Of a DNA stretch of 64,000 nt, positions 11,265 through 25,257 are shown piece after piece (position 1 is the stretch's first letter; each line of letters starts with the position of its first letter). Under the pieces are notes generated by a model. That model was not told where the DNA came from, did no database searches, and was given only the letters and a program-made list of their open reading frames with translations. Origin of the DNA: Pomacea canaliculata (Eukaryota > Mollusca > Gastropoda > Architaenioglossa > Ampullariidae); assembly GCF_003073045.1 (NCBI RefSeq), contig NC_037599.1, positions 4,030,001 through 4,094,000 of the forward strand, given 5' to 3'. The position numbers and the translations under genes are program-made.

Positions 11265-14200
11265 TCATGAGGCTGTGGCCAGAATAGGAAAGTTCTGTAT
11301 GTCTACTCCAACACCATTCATGAAATCCTTTGGGCTGGATATGCACTCTTGGAGATGCAAGGTGACTTTGTCTCTATCAAGCTAGAAACAAAATCCAAAT
11401 CTCTTGTTTGAATAAAGTATTAAATCATGCAAAATAAATTATTTAAAAATAGATTTACTTGGTAATATCATTAACTGAAGAGATGGGGAATAAGTAAATT
11501 AGATCTAGCTATACATACATATTCACATTCTGAAGATCATTATGATAATTAAACCCTTTTAAAAAGAACATCAGGGCTTCTGCTAAGGCTAAATTCTTTG
11601 GGGTCCCAGGGACCCCTTCTTCAGATTTTTAAGGGGTCCCTGTTCTTCGCCCAAATTTGAATGGGACCCCATTGACGAAAATTGAAGGGGTCCTCAGAAC
11701 TTTTAATGCCTACTGTACGCAATTTTTGGCGTAAGCAGAAGCCCTGAACATTAAACTTGTCTGGTCTTTAAAAGCTATTTTTTTAATAACTCAGTTCTGA
11801 TGCACTCAAATGCTAATGCCTAAATATTTGCTGCTGGCCTTAGACTCAAAGTTATTCTGAAAATTTTCTACTTCAAAACCATTCTAGGAAAAGAACTGGT
11901 GCAAAATTGTTTGCATACCTTGAAATTTACTACTTATTTGGTGTCAGATTTGAGTCTTAATGTCAATGTTCTATGGCTAGAAGCACAGCTCATGGTGTGC
12001 TATGCTAATTTAAAAGCTATTTCCAGTGAGTGTGGTGCAGATGCAGACTTCATCCAGATAACATGTCGGAAATCATTTTGTTCCTGTCCCTTTTTAAATC
12101 TCAAGGACAAAGGTGAAGGTTGTTCAACGCACGTCTCATAAGGATAAGATCATATACATTTGTATACATCATTATACACTGCCTACCTCATTAATGAAAC
12201 CAAGATGTACCAACTCCTCTGCCATAAGTGCAGCTGTCAGATCATCTGTCCACTCAGTCTGTAAAAACCTGTTCATTTTGTCATCCATACGCAAAAGAAT
12301 GTACAGCATAGATTTTCCATCATCAGCTGGTGGGCGGAATCCACACTGTATTGTGGTCACCATCCTGGTCTCAACATCACATGGCTCAGGTGTCTCAGAC
12401 TTGACCGACTCTGCCAGTTCGGGTGTGATGGCTCGCGGTCGGGAAGGGGGAGGTTGCATCATTGCAAATGCTGTCAATGGGTAGATGCCATTTCTAGTAA
12501 CACCAAAGTAAAAATATATATTTAACAAAAATGGAGTTTCAATTAAACTGAGATGTAGCATGATGAGGGGCTGGAAATAAATAAAAATGTCTGAACCCAA
12601 AGTATTTGTTAGAAATACTACTGCATAAACACCATCACGATTAAAAAAAAAACAAAAAACAACACCTTTTGAAAGTATCCCTTTTTCAAAGCACTAATAT
12701 GCATGAAAGCTCAGTTTCTTTGCATACTTTGAATGATAATGTTCTCAGCTACTCAATCTGAAATAATAACAAAAAAATAAAATAGAAAAAAAAAATAAAA
12801 AAAGCCTGAGATGATTCAGAATGAACTCACTTTACATCCTCCAAGAACTTTTCCAGTTCAAAGGCAGGTACATTTGAAACCCTGCAAGAATTTTAAAGAA
12901 CAATAAAAAGTAATGGCTACTGATATTAAAGAATAAGACAGACACAGTTTAGTCTTGTGATCATCAACAAACTCTAAACTGCAGGCACAACCAATAGCAG
13001 TGCTTAGTTCCATGGATTAGGTACAGGTCTGATAGATCAGAGAACAGTAAGGTGTAAGTGGTTCAAGAGTCTCTAGAACACAGTATATGTATGTGTGTGT
13101 GTATATATATATAAAAGGCAACATTATAATGATACAAAGCAGTGTGTGTGTTTGTTTTACACCATGCCAGTGACTAAGACTATATCATGGCAAGATACAC
13201 TGGTGAGCTCACAGGTACTTTACAATGCAAACCATCTGTTATCTCCTTACTCTCTTAGCAAGACAGCAGGAGACTTGACTGGGTCTTTCAGAACTGTTTG
13301 ACAATTTTATTTCTACTAAATTGGCATTGCAGAAAATTTCAACAAAGTAAAAGTCTTCAGTTTTAACAGTAGAACCTATGTGGTCTGGCCTAAAAATAGT
13401 TGAAATTAGACTATAACTCCACAGCGCTTCCCTTCGTTTTATATATATATAAAACAAGATAAATTCATGTATAGGCACACACGCAAACTTATTCCACCCC
13501 TACACTCTGCTGTACAAACTGTTTATGTATGGATGGAATAAAGTCCAACAGATATACTCATCATTTCCCACTGGCGAGTAATGATCTAGACCTTTCTGAT
13601 TGCACCCTACCTCCAATCTTATAATAAAAGTGAATGAAAATGTTAAATAATAAAATTCCTTAACCACATATATCACAAATACAGACAACTTGATGACAAC
13701 AGTTCTCAAACTGGCAATGTACATGAAACGAAGAAGTCTACAGGAAAAAAAAAAAGCTGACTCACTTCAGATTTACAGGTTCTCCCCCTCGAGAAGGAAT
13801 AACAGCAATGATTTTGTTGGTATCACATTTACTCATGTATGTCTCATCCAGGCTTTCTTGTTGATCTGAAATACAATGGCATTATTTTCTATGCTTTAAT
13901 ACTTGAGGAATGGATAAGTACCGTCACCATGTTTGTCAAAGAATCTGTTTCAGATATGTGTAATTCTGTCTGAAGGGCATATATATATATACATCAGACC
14001 TGGGCAAAGGCCAGGCCCGCGGGCCGGATCCGGCCCGCCTACTGTCTCTGACTGGCCCGCCCGCTGGCGAAGAGATAGTATATATACTATATATACAGTA
14101 TTGGGTAAAACTGAGTTAACTATATTAGTCCGGCCCTCTAAAACCATCCCAATTTCTCATGCGGCCCCTTGGGAAAATTAATTGCCCATCCCTGCTATAC

Positions 14201-17200
14201 ATGAACAAGTTCATGCATTGATGATGATGATGACAATCAAATGAATAAATGAACAAGTAAAAGGAAAGAGGGAAGGACTACCAAAAAAGTTTTTTTTTTC
14301 AGTGGTTTTAATCTTTGATTAAATGAATTAGAATACTGCATAAAGTAAGACATCACAGTGTAAAGATGTGGTGGATCTTTTACTTTTTAACATTTATTCC
14401 ATGCACACAAATACACATCCATAAAATTCTGAAAAACATTTCATAAAATGAACTACTTCATTTAATCTATGTGTATATATATAAATTATTTTAAAAAGTT
14501 TCATACACTGTGAACTCTTGACAAACTTGTGGGCTGCCAATAGCTTCAAGGGGTGGACTTCAAACAAAACAGGGTGAAACAGCAATTCTCGTGCGGTTGG
14601 TCTCTTCTCTGGATCTTTCTGAATACACAGCTCCAAAAAGCTCTGGATAAAAAAAAAATGTAAAAACATGAAAGATTGGTAAATTTAAATGAATACATTG
14701 TTTACTGCATATGCCCGTATGCTGAAAGTACTGTGGTGAGATAGAGAAACACATTGCACACTGTGGAAGGGGGACTATTGTTGTATCTTCTTTACACAAT
14801 AAACTGCCTAATCCAATGTACCAGCATCTCTTGTAATGAGGAATGTGAAAGAGAGGAATAAGAGGCAAGCAAGCAACAATCTTCTTATTTTGGGGGCCGT
14901 TTTACAAGCTAGCTAAGGCTGTCCAAGCATGGAAAATGACACATAATGATATGCCTAGTAATACCAAAGACTAACATAAGCACTCATGGGAACCCTCTAA
15001 CAGATGTGTTCTCGCATACCACTCTCCCTTTCCTTTGCATTCCTGTCTTAAACATCCAAGAAGATTGGCCTTAAAGCCTGGCTGATGGTTATGGGCTAAG
15101 CAAATCTCTGGCTTCTCATGCACATCTTTACATTACCCATCCTTAGCACTTTACAGCACTTTATGTTAGAGGTTGAAATTTTTGAATTTCTACATAAAAT
15201 TCATGTATGTGACCTACAGAAAATCAAAGAACAAGAATTTGAAGAGAAATTAATTTTTTTCCAATAATGGAATGCAAGGCATAAATGGGTTATCTATAAT
15301 AGAAAAGAACATTCTTAGATGCTAAAGGTTTTCATCCAAAATTAACATAGCTATACTGACCCTCTGCAATGGGTTCTCCAGCATATCTAGGGTAGCATCT
15401 ATGTCCTCTTGAGAGACAGTACCACTTTCTTCATTACCATGGATTCCCAAGGCTGCCATCTGTAAGATACAGGCTCAATGATTTTCAAAAGTTTTAGTTT
15501 TAAAAACAAATGAGAAAGTCTTTATAAACACAACCTGAGCCAAAGTATCTGCAAAAACATGCAAGAAGGCATTACATTTTCTTTACAGCTAAACTGTATT
15601 ACATGTCGTTTTGAAAGAATTCTTTCTCATGAATAAACCATCACTTGTAATGCTACAGACACCAAGATGCATTGACTTTCATATACCCATTGATGTAAAT
15701 TTGTGAAATCTGGTAGAGGAATTTGCCGGAAGAACTAATTCGTATGGCGTTGGACAAAAAACATCTAGCATCAACATGTTTGTACAATCATAGTAGAAAG
15801 ATGAACCTAGGGTATGTGCAAATCTGATTTGAGATACCCTTAAAGACTTGAGAATAGATGAAAAATAATATGACATGACTTCTCTCTGTATTTTTGTCTC
15901 ACCAGATGTCTTGTTCTGTTGCTGGACTTTGTTTTGATGTGTTTTGGCTCATGCTTACCTTGGACATTTGAATGTGCTACCCTCTTTCATCTCGGTGGCA
16001 CTTTTTTTTATTTTGACAGGTGCCAATGTGAATTCACAGGTTTCCTTTTGCCCCTCACATTTCTGTGCTTGTGTGTGTGTGTGCATGAGATAGGGCTTCC
16101 TTATCCTGTCTGAATTTGGTGTAGGGACTACAAATTGTACCTTATAATGAACACTTTTCTTTCCTCAAGCTTGGAGTAAACAGTCCCATGAACGAACACA
16201 CATAATTAAAATGTTACCTTACAATATCACTGCTTTTATAAAGTGAGGATCTGAACAACAGAAATCTAACATCTCTGGCTATGAAAAAACACCACCAGAC
16301 TCTAGGCATATTGTATACATTCACTTCACATGAATGTCTTGTCACAGATTTCCTATTTAGTGCTTTTTGTGAAGCACATTGAGCTTGCTACCTTTGCGCT
16401 GTATACGTGCTCATATTATTATTATTAATCTCAGACCATATCATGAACAGGGAGAAATGTCTTGTATAGAACTTTACAACTGACCACATGGGCAGCTTAG
16501 CCTAGAACTACAACATTTATCTTGAGAACTAAAGTCACATAATGCAATACCAAAATGAAGAAAATGTGATTAGTAATTGTAATGATGAGAAACATTGAGT
16601 ACTAGATGATTTAAATGTTATTTTTTTTTACAAAGTGATGAATGTGAGATATTGCCATCAAAGCACATGTTCACTGGCACAGCCTGGTTAGGTACATGTG
16701 GATTGTGATGCAGATTTCAGATGTTTGTAAATTAGTGTACGAGTATGATCATAGCCAGGTGTCAGATCAACAGAGCTGTCAATCAACATCACCAAAAATT
16801 ACTGTTTTTAACTGACTCGCCAAAATACCCCACTTACCCAGCGTTGTACTTTTACGTGAATAAAAGTTATTGCCAAAGTTGCGTGATAGGAACAAGCTTT
16901 CGTGACAAGAAGCCCTTTTTGTCTAGGGTTGACCCTTGTAATACCATGTGGCAAAGTAAGATGCAGGGTTACTAGTGGTTAATTGTCAACAACATTGTTT
17001 TCATTCCTTTAAAATTTTATAAAAACAATTGTAATATCTTTAAGTAATTAATACATGGAACGTCCAATATTTGCTGTATTATTGCATGTATGAGCAGTTA
17101 CTACAGTTGATCTCTTGCAGATCTAAATTTGATACTTTGCAGCTGAACAGGCAACTAAACATGCTCAAAACAAAAGTGATAGAGGTAAGTGGATACAAGC

Positions 17201-20200
17201 TTACCTCAAGAGCACACATTCCAAAAGCATATATGTCCACTTTTACTGTGACTGGACTGGAACCTGCACATTCATTGCATTATCAAGGAGTATCTGTTAG
17301 TATGCTTCCTGGCACTTATGATAAGCTGTACAAGTGTTCTGATCAGCGTAATTTTTGTATTTCTTTGTATCAAAAATGCCAGTAAAAATTTACAAGTTCC
17401 AACCACTTGTTGTGCATTAAAGATCTTTTAGCAGTTGACACAAATTATAAAAGACTAATCTCAATAATGCCTTTAGGTAAGCTGTGATATATTCCTTTAA
17501 AAGCTACATTTTTTCCATTTATTATAAAATATATTCACTAACATTAATGTCTAAGATGGAAAGCCACATGTCTTACAACACTAAAACAGAAATTAAAAAA
17601 AAAGAACTATAACAGACTCTCTTATACAGTTATCTTCATTGGTTTAAATCAATGGTAGAAATAACAGTAGGGCTTGTTCTTGTCTTCCAATTTAAACTGG
17701 TAATAAAATAATGGATAGGTCTTACAAATAAAACTGCATGAATACATTTAATTCCCAGTTTATCGCAATGTTAACAATGGACTTTGGAAAAAGTTATAAG
17801 ATATGAATGCATGAAAGTTCTCTAATTTTATTTTCACAAAGACTAGGGCAACCAACATTCTTGACAGATTAACAGAATCTTTTCCAAAGGATCAAGAGGA
17901 GAAAATATAAAATATAAGTAAGAAAGAAACTGACCATAATAATGTTAATGGAAACAGACTTAAAAACATGTGAAATGCTTAAAAATCACTTTCAAAAATA
18001 AATCTATTACAGTAGATGCTTCAGCCTTGTAATTAACAAATACTACTAAATATGAATTTCTGACCTCCATACTCCGGAGCTACACAATGCATGTTCTTGA
18101 TGTTTTCCGACAAGTTTTCACATGCAGGTGGATAGCATCTGGTGCCACTGTAGAGCAAAAAGCACTGGATAAAAGGTACACAAATTGCAAAGGATACAAA
18201 GTTATTTTCCTACAACCTTCTTAGCTCTTGACTGGAAAATGTTTGTATTATGTTTTAATATATTTCAATGTCCTCAAATCATTGCAATGTAAAAAAAACA
18301 TGTATATGCATACAATGTTCTCAGATGTGATAATGCCCTTAATGATATTTTGAAAAATGAATATTTTACTTTTTATTGTTAGATGTTGCAAATTTAAAAG
18401 CCTAAATTAAATACTTAAATTAAACTATCTCTCACAAGATCTAGTATTGATTAACGGTATCATAAACAGACTGAACGTGGTGGAAAATGGAAAATATCAC
18501 AAAAGAAGTTTCTTACTCTGGAAAATAATGTTATCAAGATAACATTCACGATTAGAAATTTATCATATGGTCTTCACATGCAGTTACAGCATTTTCCCAA
18601 CAGCCTATGCACCTTTTCACATGATGCATCTATTATTAATAAACTTTGGTATAGGAAATCATGCATTCAGAACAATGTCAAATGTTTTATACTTTATGTT
18701 TACTGCATCAGAGGTCCAAGAGAAGAACAATATGAAGTTGATTTCTTACACAGTACATAGAACACATTAAATGAAAGAATAATTTGTATGCTGCATACCT
18801 AAAAAAGAGCTACACGTTTCCAAATCTTTAAGAATTTACATCCAAAGGAAGCTACCAAACATGCACACACGCACACACAAACGCACGCAGGCGCACACAC
18901 ATGTGCACATAAATAAAGAGCTTTAAAGTCTTACAATCTCAAGAAGCTAAATAAAACTAGATTCATAAAAAGGAGCCACATTCAATGAGGTAGAATTACA
19001 GTTTTTTAAAAACAATATATTGACATCAAGACAAAAAAAGCATCAGCACATTGCTACACATTCTATAAAACAAGGTTTGCATCTTGACAGACCTCAATAC
19101 AAATCATCACAGAGCATAGAAAAGATGCAAAAAAAAACAAACCACAAACAAACAAAAAAAGCATAAAGCACGAACTAATTGCTCTACCAGGTCACAAACA
19201 GCATGAAGAGAGACAGGAGAGGGAACATGGGGATAGAGAGGGTTGAGAAAATGTGGGATGAGGGAGAGGCAGGAGCAGAAGGATGACAATATCTGTATCA
19301 GACATGTTTAACTTTCTATCATTCCAAAATGGAGGTATATATTTAAACGCTTAGAATGCAAGAAGCCTTTTTAAGAAATGACTTTAAAACAAAAAAAACC
19401 TGACAGACTTTTGGTCTAGACTATGACATTACAACAGCACTGTTTTTTTTAAAGTTATGTAGACGGTAGGGTCTACACTAAATGCTGTGCTAGCATAAAA
19501 GCACAAAGGTAAAACAAGAGAGGGAGGTGGAAATCGAAGAATAAGTTTAAATCACACACACACTCCCACACAGAGGTGAAATAAACAGCTTCATTATTTA
19601 AAATATGACACATTAAATTGTGAAGTTGGGAAAACATTGCACTGTTGACAGAAAAATTTGGGACTGTGCATAAATATGGATTTTGTACAATACTATTTCC
19701 TGCTTGCACCAAGCACTAACCTATGACTTCCATGATTACAACATAGCCAAGGACTGAAGCCCTGACACATTGACAGGATGATGAATATGCTCTTCGGATT
19801 GCTGTGAGCTACAATGGAATGATGGACGATATAAGAGGAATAGTTATTTAATATAGTTGTTTCAGTTTTTTATACCATGGACATGAAATATTTATCGTAT
19901 GCATCAGAAACAAAATTACCAAGAACAAAGCCAGAAGTGAAAGGTTAAAAGAGCATACATCTTCCAAAGTAGTATTAGCTGCAAAAGCCCTCCATTTCTA
20001 TCATTTAGACTGACACTTACCGTAGCTGAGAGAAGGTGCTGAAATGTCCATAGCATTAGTTCATAATGCAAATAAGCATATAACTAATGCAGATGTCTTT
20101 AATAAATGTTAAAGTTATATTTGTCAATAAATATTTAGCTATCTACCATTAACAGGTGGGTGGGTGGATCCATGTGGAGAGTGAAAAAAAAAAACAAACA

Positions 20201-23200
20201 GGAAATAAAAATTAATGCTTGTTGTTTTTAAATGCAACATTTATATTAGATTTTAAATGCATCATTTAACATTAGTTTTCAGAAAATATTTACCAAGAAT
20301 ATTTTTTACAAAATGAATGACTAATCTGAGCTAGGTAATGAATTTTTTATGCTGAAAACTAACTGCATGGATGAAAATATGGTCTTTAGTGTTTAAAACA
20401 AATTCTCTAATCCTGGATACAATACTACTTATTATCAATTCTCTAGCACAGAGCATAAGAAAGCCAAACTGATCTTTTGAACTAATAACAATTTTTTAAA
20501 CACTGATATATATATATAACATCTGTCACTCCAATTGCACATCAAGCACTGACTCTCTTGTAAATTTTCCTTTGAAAGATTATTCATATTGGGTTGGCAC
20601 AAGCCTGCTGATGATTATTTACAGATGATGCTGACCATGTAAGCCATGTGAACCAATGACTATTACATGCATGTATATGCACAGATGCATGGGCAGTGTG
20701 TGTATGCACCTACTTCAGAATCTTCCTCGTGAATGCACACCATTCTCTATGCAAAATGTGCAAATCTGTGGCAAACTGTCCTCACATTTAAAAAAATAAT
20801 GTATTTACTTCGTTTGTGCGTGAAGTAGTCATCTGAGTCTTTGAGTAATGGAGCAAGAGACAAAATCATGGTGTTAATAAAAAGTCATAATCTGCAGGGG
20901 CTAAACTTATATATGATACGATCTGCACGCTCTAAAAACATTACATCCAGCATTTGCTCTTAAACAAGATTTTGACAGTCAACGTTGGCAGACTGCACTT
21001 CAACTGTGTTCTTCATTTTTGATTTTGCCAACTTTCTTCCCTAACTTGTTAAAATCATCATTACTTTAAAAAAATAATGTGTGCCTTGGCTCATTGATGC
21101 GAACTGTCTCTGATTATTCACAAAGGTAATAAGTATCTTTAGTAAGCAAACAGTTATGAGGACAAGTAAATACAGCTCAACAAATATCAACCATACTGCA
21201 CTTGCTTTCTATGATTCCCTCTGTCTAGTCACCATAAGCTGCAGTCTTAAAGCATGCATCAAAGGAAAAATAAATGGGGAAGGATATCTGGAAAGGGCAG
21301 GCGTTCAAACAGTGCAGATAGAAGAGGAAGGCTGAACTTATGACAGTGAAACACAGCTCTATAAGTATGCTAAGCATAAAAAAAAACAAGCAGCATTAAC
21401 TCTTACCCGATCCAATCTTGATGAGGCCATTGTGCTGGATGAAGATTGTGTCACAAGCTAGATTGCCATGAATGATCGGTGGGTCACAGGAGTGTAGATA
21501 GCTAAGAAAGATGAAGCAAATCTTGCCACCAACCCACTTACAAACATGCAAATAATTGCCTTTGCAGATTCATAAAGTTGTTTTTAAAACAAATACCAAA
21601 TTATCATTTCTGTAAATAAGTTTTTCTCTATCAAGTATCTTGCATTTTATCTTTCTGGATATTACCAGAACAAAAACAAAACCAAAAAAAAAAAAAAACT
21701 GTGTAAAGTAACAGATTAGAGTCCATTTCAAAGCCTGTTTTACCACTAATAATACTTGTATCACACATTTCTCTACACTGAGGGAAGATCAATGCACCTT
21801 ACACATGAATTGTTGTCCTACACATTTTTTTAAACAGCTATTGAAATGCTTTTGCATTAAAGATTCTTAAAGAATAAAGGATAACTATGGGAATAAACAA
21901 CAGACAGGAACAACATCTACAGTACTAGATCTTAGAGAATGGCAGAGAACTAACATTGGGATTTGCTGATCTTCCTGTGGGCTGTCTAAGAAACTAAAGT
22001 TATTGATAAAAAACTACAACCTGTTACACTCAAGGTGTAAGCAAGTCTTTAATAAATGCCACAAATGTCAGTTACAACAATATGAAACATACCTCAATGC
22101 AGACAAAATCTGGGTGCACCATCTCTTCCATGCCTGAAGAAATAATTATGTGACTATAAACTTAAGAAAACTGATTACTTTTATATTTATTATTTTAAGC
22201 AAATGACATCTTAACAGATTTGAAAAATCCCTCATTTAAGCCGAAAATTCAAAGCAAGGTTCAATCCCAATTAGTTTAAATATAAACTTAACAATATTAA
22301 ACCAAAGTGAAAAGAAACTTGCTTTGTCATTATGTTGTGTTTATTTGGTTAAGCAGGACTGGTTTTTCGAGATATTTAAACACCATAAGAATTTTTCTAA
22401 ATTTCTTAGCATGTTATTGAACAAGTCTTTTACCCTGATAAAATGAGAATAAAGATAAAATACTGCTACGTATTGCCATTAAAAGAAAGTAAGTTCATTA
22501 TTACCAGATGATCACTAACCATGAACCAGAATGTTTAATTCATTTTTTCATTCACAATTATGTTTCAAGAGTCTCTGTAATTTAATATTGATATTCGTCC
22601 AGTCTAACTCCCTCCTTTTAATGAATGATTATGTTAATTTGTCTTGGCTACTGGAACTGCACATCAAGCAATCACTACCAGGAAAAGCCACACAATGATC
22701 AACATTCAGAATCAGCTTGTACAAAAATTCTAGTCAGGATTTTAGAACCAAATAATGCATAATTTTACTCTGCTGTAAACAATTCCAGATTAACATTTAA
22801 AAAAAAAAAAATTTGGTTGGCGATAAACCCACTCCAGCCATACCCTGAGTTGGAATGTTTTGTTATTCTTCTTGGTCTTTTTCAGGAACTGTTTCAAGGA
22901 GCCAGAGGACATGTACTCTGTTATGAAAATAACCTGAAAACAATGCACCAATTCAAAAAATAAACAATGCTTCCAGAAAGAAATAATTATTAACAAGGAC
23001 AATAATTATTATTAGTATATAAAGTATCAAACTGGTTGGCTTTAGAATTTTTTCCCCCTGATGAGTTGTAGCTTGTGCACACAACAGTTGAAGGATCATT
23101 TTCATTGTCAGAACAATGCTGTGGCTACATTACGCAGCAAGCAGAAATTTGTCAGCAATTCAAGATTTCTGTTTGCAACTATGTAACTTCGATGCAGATA

Positions 23201-25257
23201 CTTTTAACTGAATGCAAGGTATATTGAAAAACTGTGGAACTGGAGCTAAGGCTTTCGTTCATTAGGGTTTTACTGACAGTGTAAAATCACTTTCCAACAG
23301 TCAAAGAAATCAACAGAGTTTGATATGAAACCATTTTATAAAGATATGCTAGACTTACACGAGGTTTTTCTCCCTTAGTGTCAGTCCAGTACTTATGGAA
23401 CTTAACAATATTTGGATGATCCAGCTGGATCAAGTTGTCAAAAACTTGACGAATCTTGTCCTGTAAAAACAGATACCTAGATCATAAAAAAACTTAAATA
23501 ATCTTTGCTAAACTGAAATCCAGATTAACTTCTGGTGCCTCTCAAGATATTCCAAGAAATTTTAATTAATATGAAAAAAATAAGGATTAGGTTATTTTTG
23601 ATTCAGATTTTTTTCAGACCTGACATTGACAGTGTAGATACATTCTAGATGATATATTGCAGTTGCCAAATGGTTGCTGAACTGAAAAACTGATAATCTT
23701 ACCTGTTGTGATCTGAAATTTTTCTTTTCAGAAAATTGCACTTCATTCCAAACAACTTCTACTCCTTCTTCTGTGTCCATAGCAAGAAAAGCATTATCTA
23801 TGCCTGGAACATCTCGCTGCTCAACCTGCACATAATGTAAATTTAATAAATTCAAAAAAAAATCTGGTCCTAAGGGCTGATTTTATTTATTAATTAGCTA
23901 CAACTTACATTCTCTGCTAATGTAACATTGTTTCCATCTTCAAGAATAAATGTTTCTACAAATGTGAAATGCAACAGTCATCAGTGTCAAAACATTCTGA
24001 CATTATTCAAACATTTGTTCTACATGCAGGTACTGTCAGACAAAAACAATGAATGCATCCCTCAGCATTGCTGACAGAGAGGGGGGCAGCTGCTGGGAGA
24101 TTTTATCACTGAAAACCTATGCATGTGTATTTTGCAAAGGTATGTGTAAACAGTTTGGCACATTGCCCTGAAAAATCAAAACAATAACTATGGACTTCGT
24201 AATGTTAACTAAGAAATCAAACCCAGGCAAGATGATCAAAAGGTCACAAGTGAAAGGTGATGTATGTAGACTTAATAACTGTGACCTACAAATATTTCAC
24301 AAAAGAAATTTTTTTAAATGTATGATAGTAATAAACGCAAGATTTGTATAGCACATACTCTCGTAAGGAGCATGCTTGTAGCACTTAAGAACAAGAATGA
24401 GACATGGACAACATATGAGGGACAGAAGAACAAACAAACAGCATGTGAATGATGGAAGGATAAACAACAGTACTGATGATGAATAAAAGACAAATACAGA
24501 AAATGCAAATAGGAACTAAGTAACAAGGACTAAGAGTATCTTGATTTTGTAAAGGAAGACAAGTAGGGAAGTAGCCATAACATTCATAAAATTAAACTAC
24601 CTTCTCAAATTAATTTATATACAGTCTTGCTGTACTTTGGCAATCCTGGGCTGACATTTAAAACTCTAATTAGTTTTCTTAGCAATACATAGCTTCATTT
24701 GTGAGACTAAACGCATTAAGTGATATATATAATTCTGGCTTCATATACTGCTGCTTTTGTCTTTTATGTACAGGTATCATTAATGTTTCATTTTAGATTC
24801 TAATTTCATTGTTTTCTAGAACTAAACCCTTCCCGCTTCATATTTCCCAGTTATTAGTTCTAATTTTTTTTTTTGTTTTTGTTCCTTATTCTCTTTATGT
24901 ATTTGTTACTTGCGTACCAGTTTATATGGAAAATTGTTCTTTAGGTACCCCGTTCTAAAATTAAGATCAAGTTTGTATTAAAAAATAGAAAATACAGCAA
25001 AAAATGTATATCTCCTATTCTTCAAATAAGCCAGCAAATAAATACATCTCTCTTTTAAACACACAAACTACAGACGACTGTGAAATGCATCGTCTAATGA
25101 CAAATGCACACACCTCCTCTCGCCTCTTTTGCCACCGTCCGCAAGGACTCTCTTCAAGAACTCCACTTTCATCGTCAGATTCGTCACCACTTTCTGGAGG
25201 TATATTCGGTGGTTTAACCGGTAAGACAGTCGACTTTTCAGGTTCTGGCTCTGACAT
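11265..25257 (-). CDS. NRBP1: Nuclear receptor-binding protein (NRBP), pseudokinase adaptor
   Basis: Fourteen coding exons on the minus strand: 25114-25257, 23703-23825, 23359-23460, 22844-22933, 22093-22133, 21407-21501, 18065-18147, 17205-17263, 15361-15459, 14507-14642, 13766-13865, 12831-12881, 12187-12493 and 11265-11381 (TGA). All introns are GT-AG. The product is about 515 aa (human 535). The order is an acidic N-terminus ([14 protein letters not shown], about 35-48), a pseudokinase domain (about 50-285), then the NRBP C-terminal region ([18 protein letters not shown]). The kinase fold has lost its catalytic residues: the VAIK lysine is Asn75 (VVWNEV), HRD is HGN (178-180) and DFG is GSV (197-199). 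This matches the NRBP family, which scaffolds trafficking and Elongin BC-type ubiquitin ligases. The start is the ATG at 25257; the more upstream TTG is not used. Exon 7 lacks one base at about 18107-18109, throwing the frame into TAG at 18080-18082. Every other exon joins in frame. Confidence 0.96.
11572..11746. mobile_element. MITE with CAGGGCTTCTGC inverted repeats
   Basis: A 175-bp element in NRBP intron 13. The left end CAGGGCTTCTGCTAAGGC and the inverted right end CAGGGCTTCTGCTTACGC match at 16 of 18 positions. The interior is built of GGGGTCCC/GGGACCCC boxes and contains no open frame. The flanks share only AACAT, so no convincing 8-bp target duplication is seen. The CAGGG terminus suggests a non-autonomous hAT-like element. 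Confidence 0.72.
13995..14194. mobile_element. Non-autonomous hAT-like element, complete copy
   Basis: A 200-bp element in NRBP intron 10. The left end CAGACCTGGGCAA and inverted right end CAGGGATGGGCAA form terminal repeats. The flanks ATATACAT and CTATACAT match at 7 of 8 positions, the 8-bp target duplication expected for hAT. It carries GC-rich subterminal boxes (GGCCCGCGGGCC, CCGGCCCGCC) and a central TATATACTATATATACAG palindrome-like tract. It has no coding capacity. A truncated copy in the opposite orientation lies at 45360-45508. Confidence 0.82.
16361..16428 (+). repeat. ATT-tailed short repeat end
   Basis: In NRBP intron 8, boxes GTGAAGCACATTGAGC and TTTGCGCTGTATACGTGCTC are followed by ATTATTATTATTA. 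This is the common 3'-tail pattern of invertebrate SINE or LINE families. The body upstream is not recognisable. Confidence 0.5.
18148..21406 (-). other. NRBP intron 6 (3.3 kb)
   Basis: The largest NRBP intron. It holds an imperfect CA tract at about 18863-18910 and short A/T runs. No gene, RNA or clear transposon was recognised. Confidence 0.6.
24321..24390 (-). repeat. ATT-tailed short repeat end
   Basis: In NRBP intron 1. On the minus strand, GAGTATGTGCTATACAAATC leads into a TTATTACTATCAT tail, the same GTGC/TACAAAT/(ATT)n arrangement as the other copies in the window. Confidence 0.5.

Noticed and set aside
15679..15876. 65-codon minus-strand frame thought to be a LINE C-terminus
   Set aside because: Phrases such as [11 protein letters not shown] loosely recall LINE tails, but no L-K-T-H-L-F motif, 3' tail or flank structure supports it.
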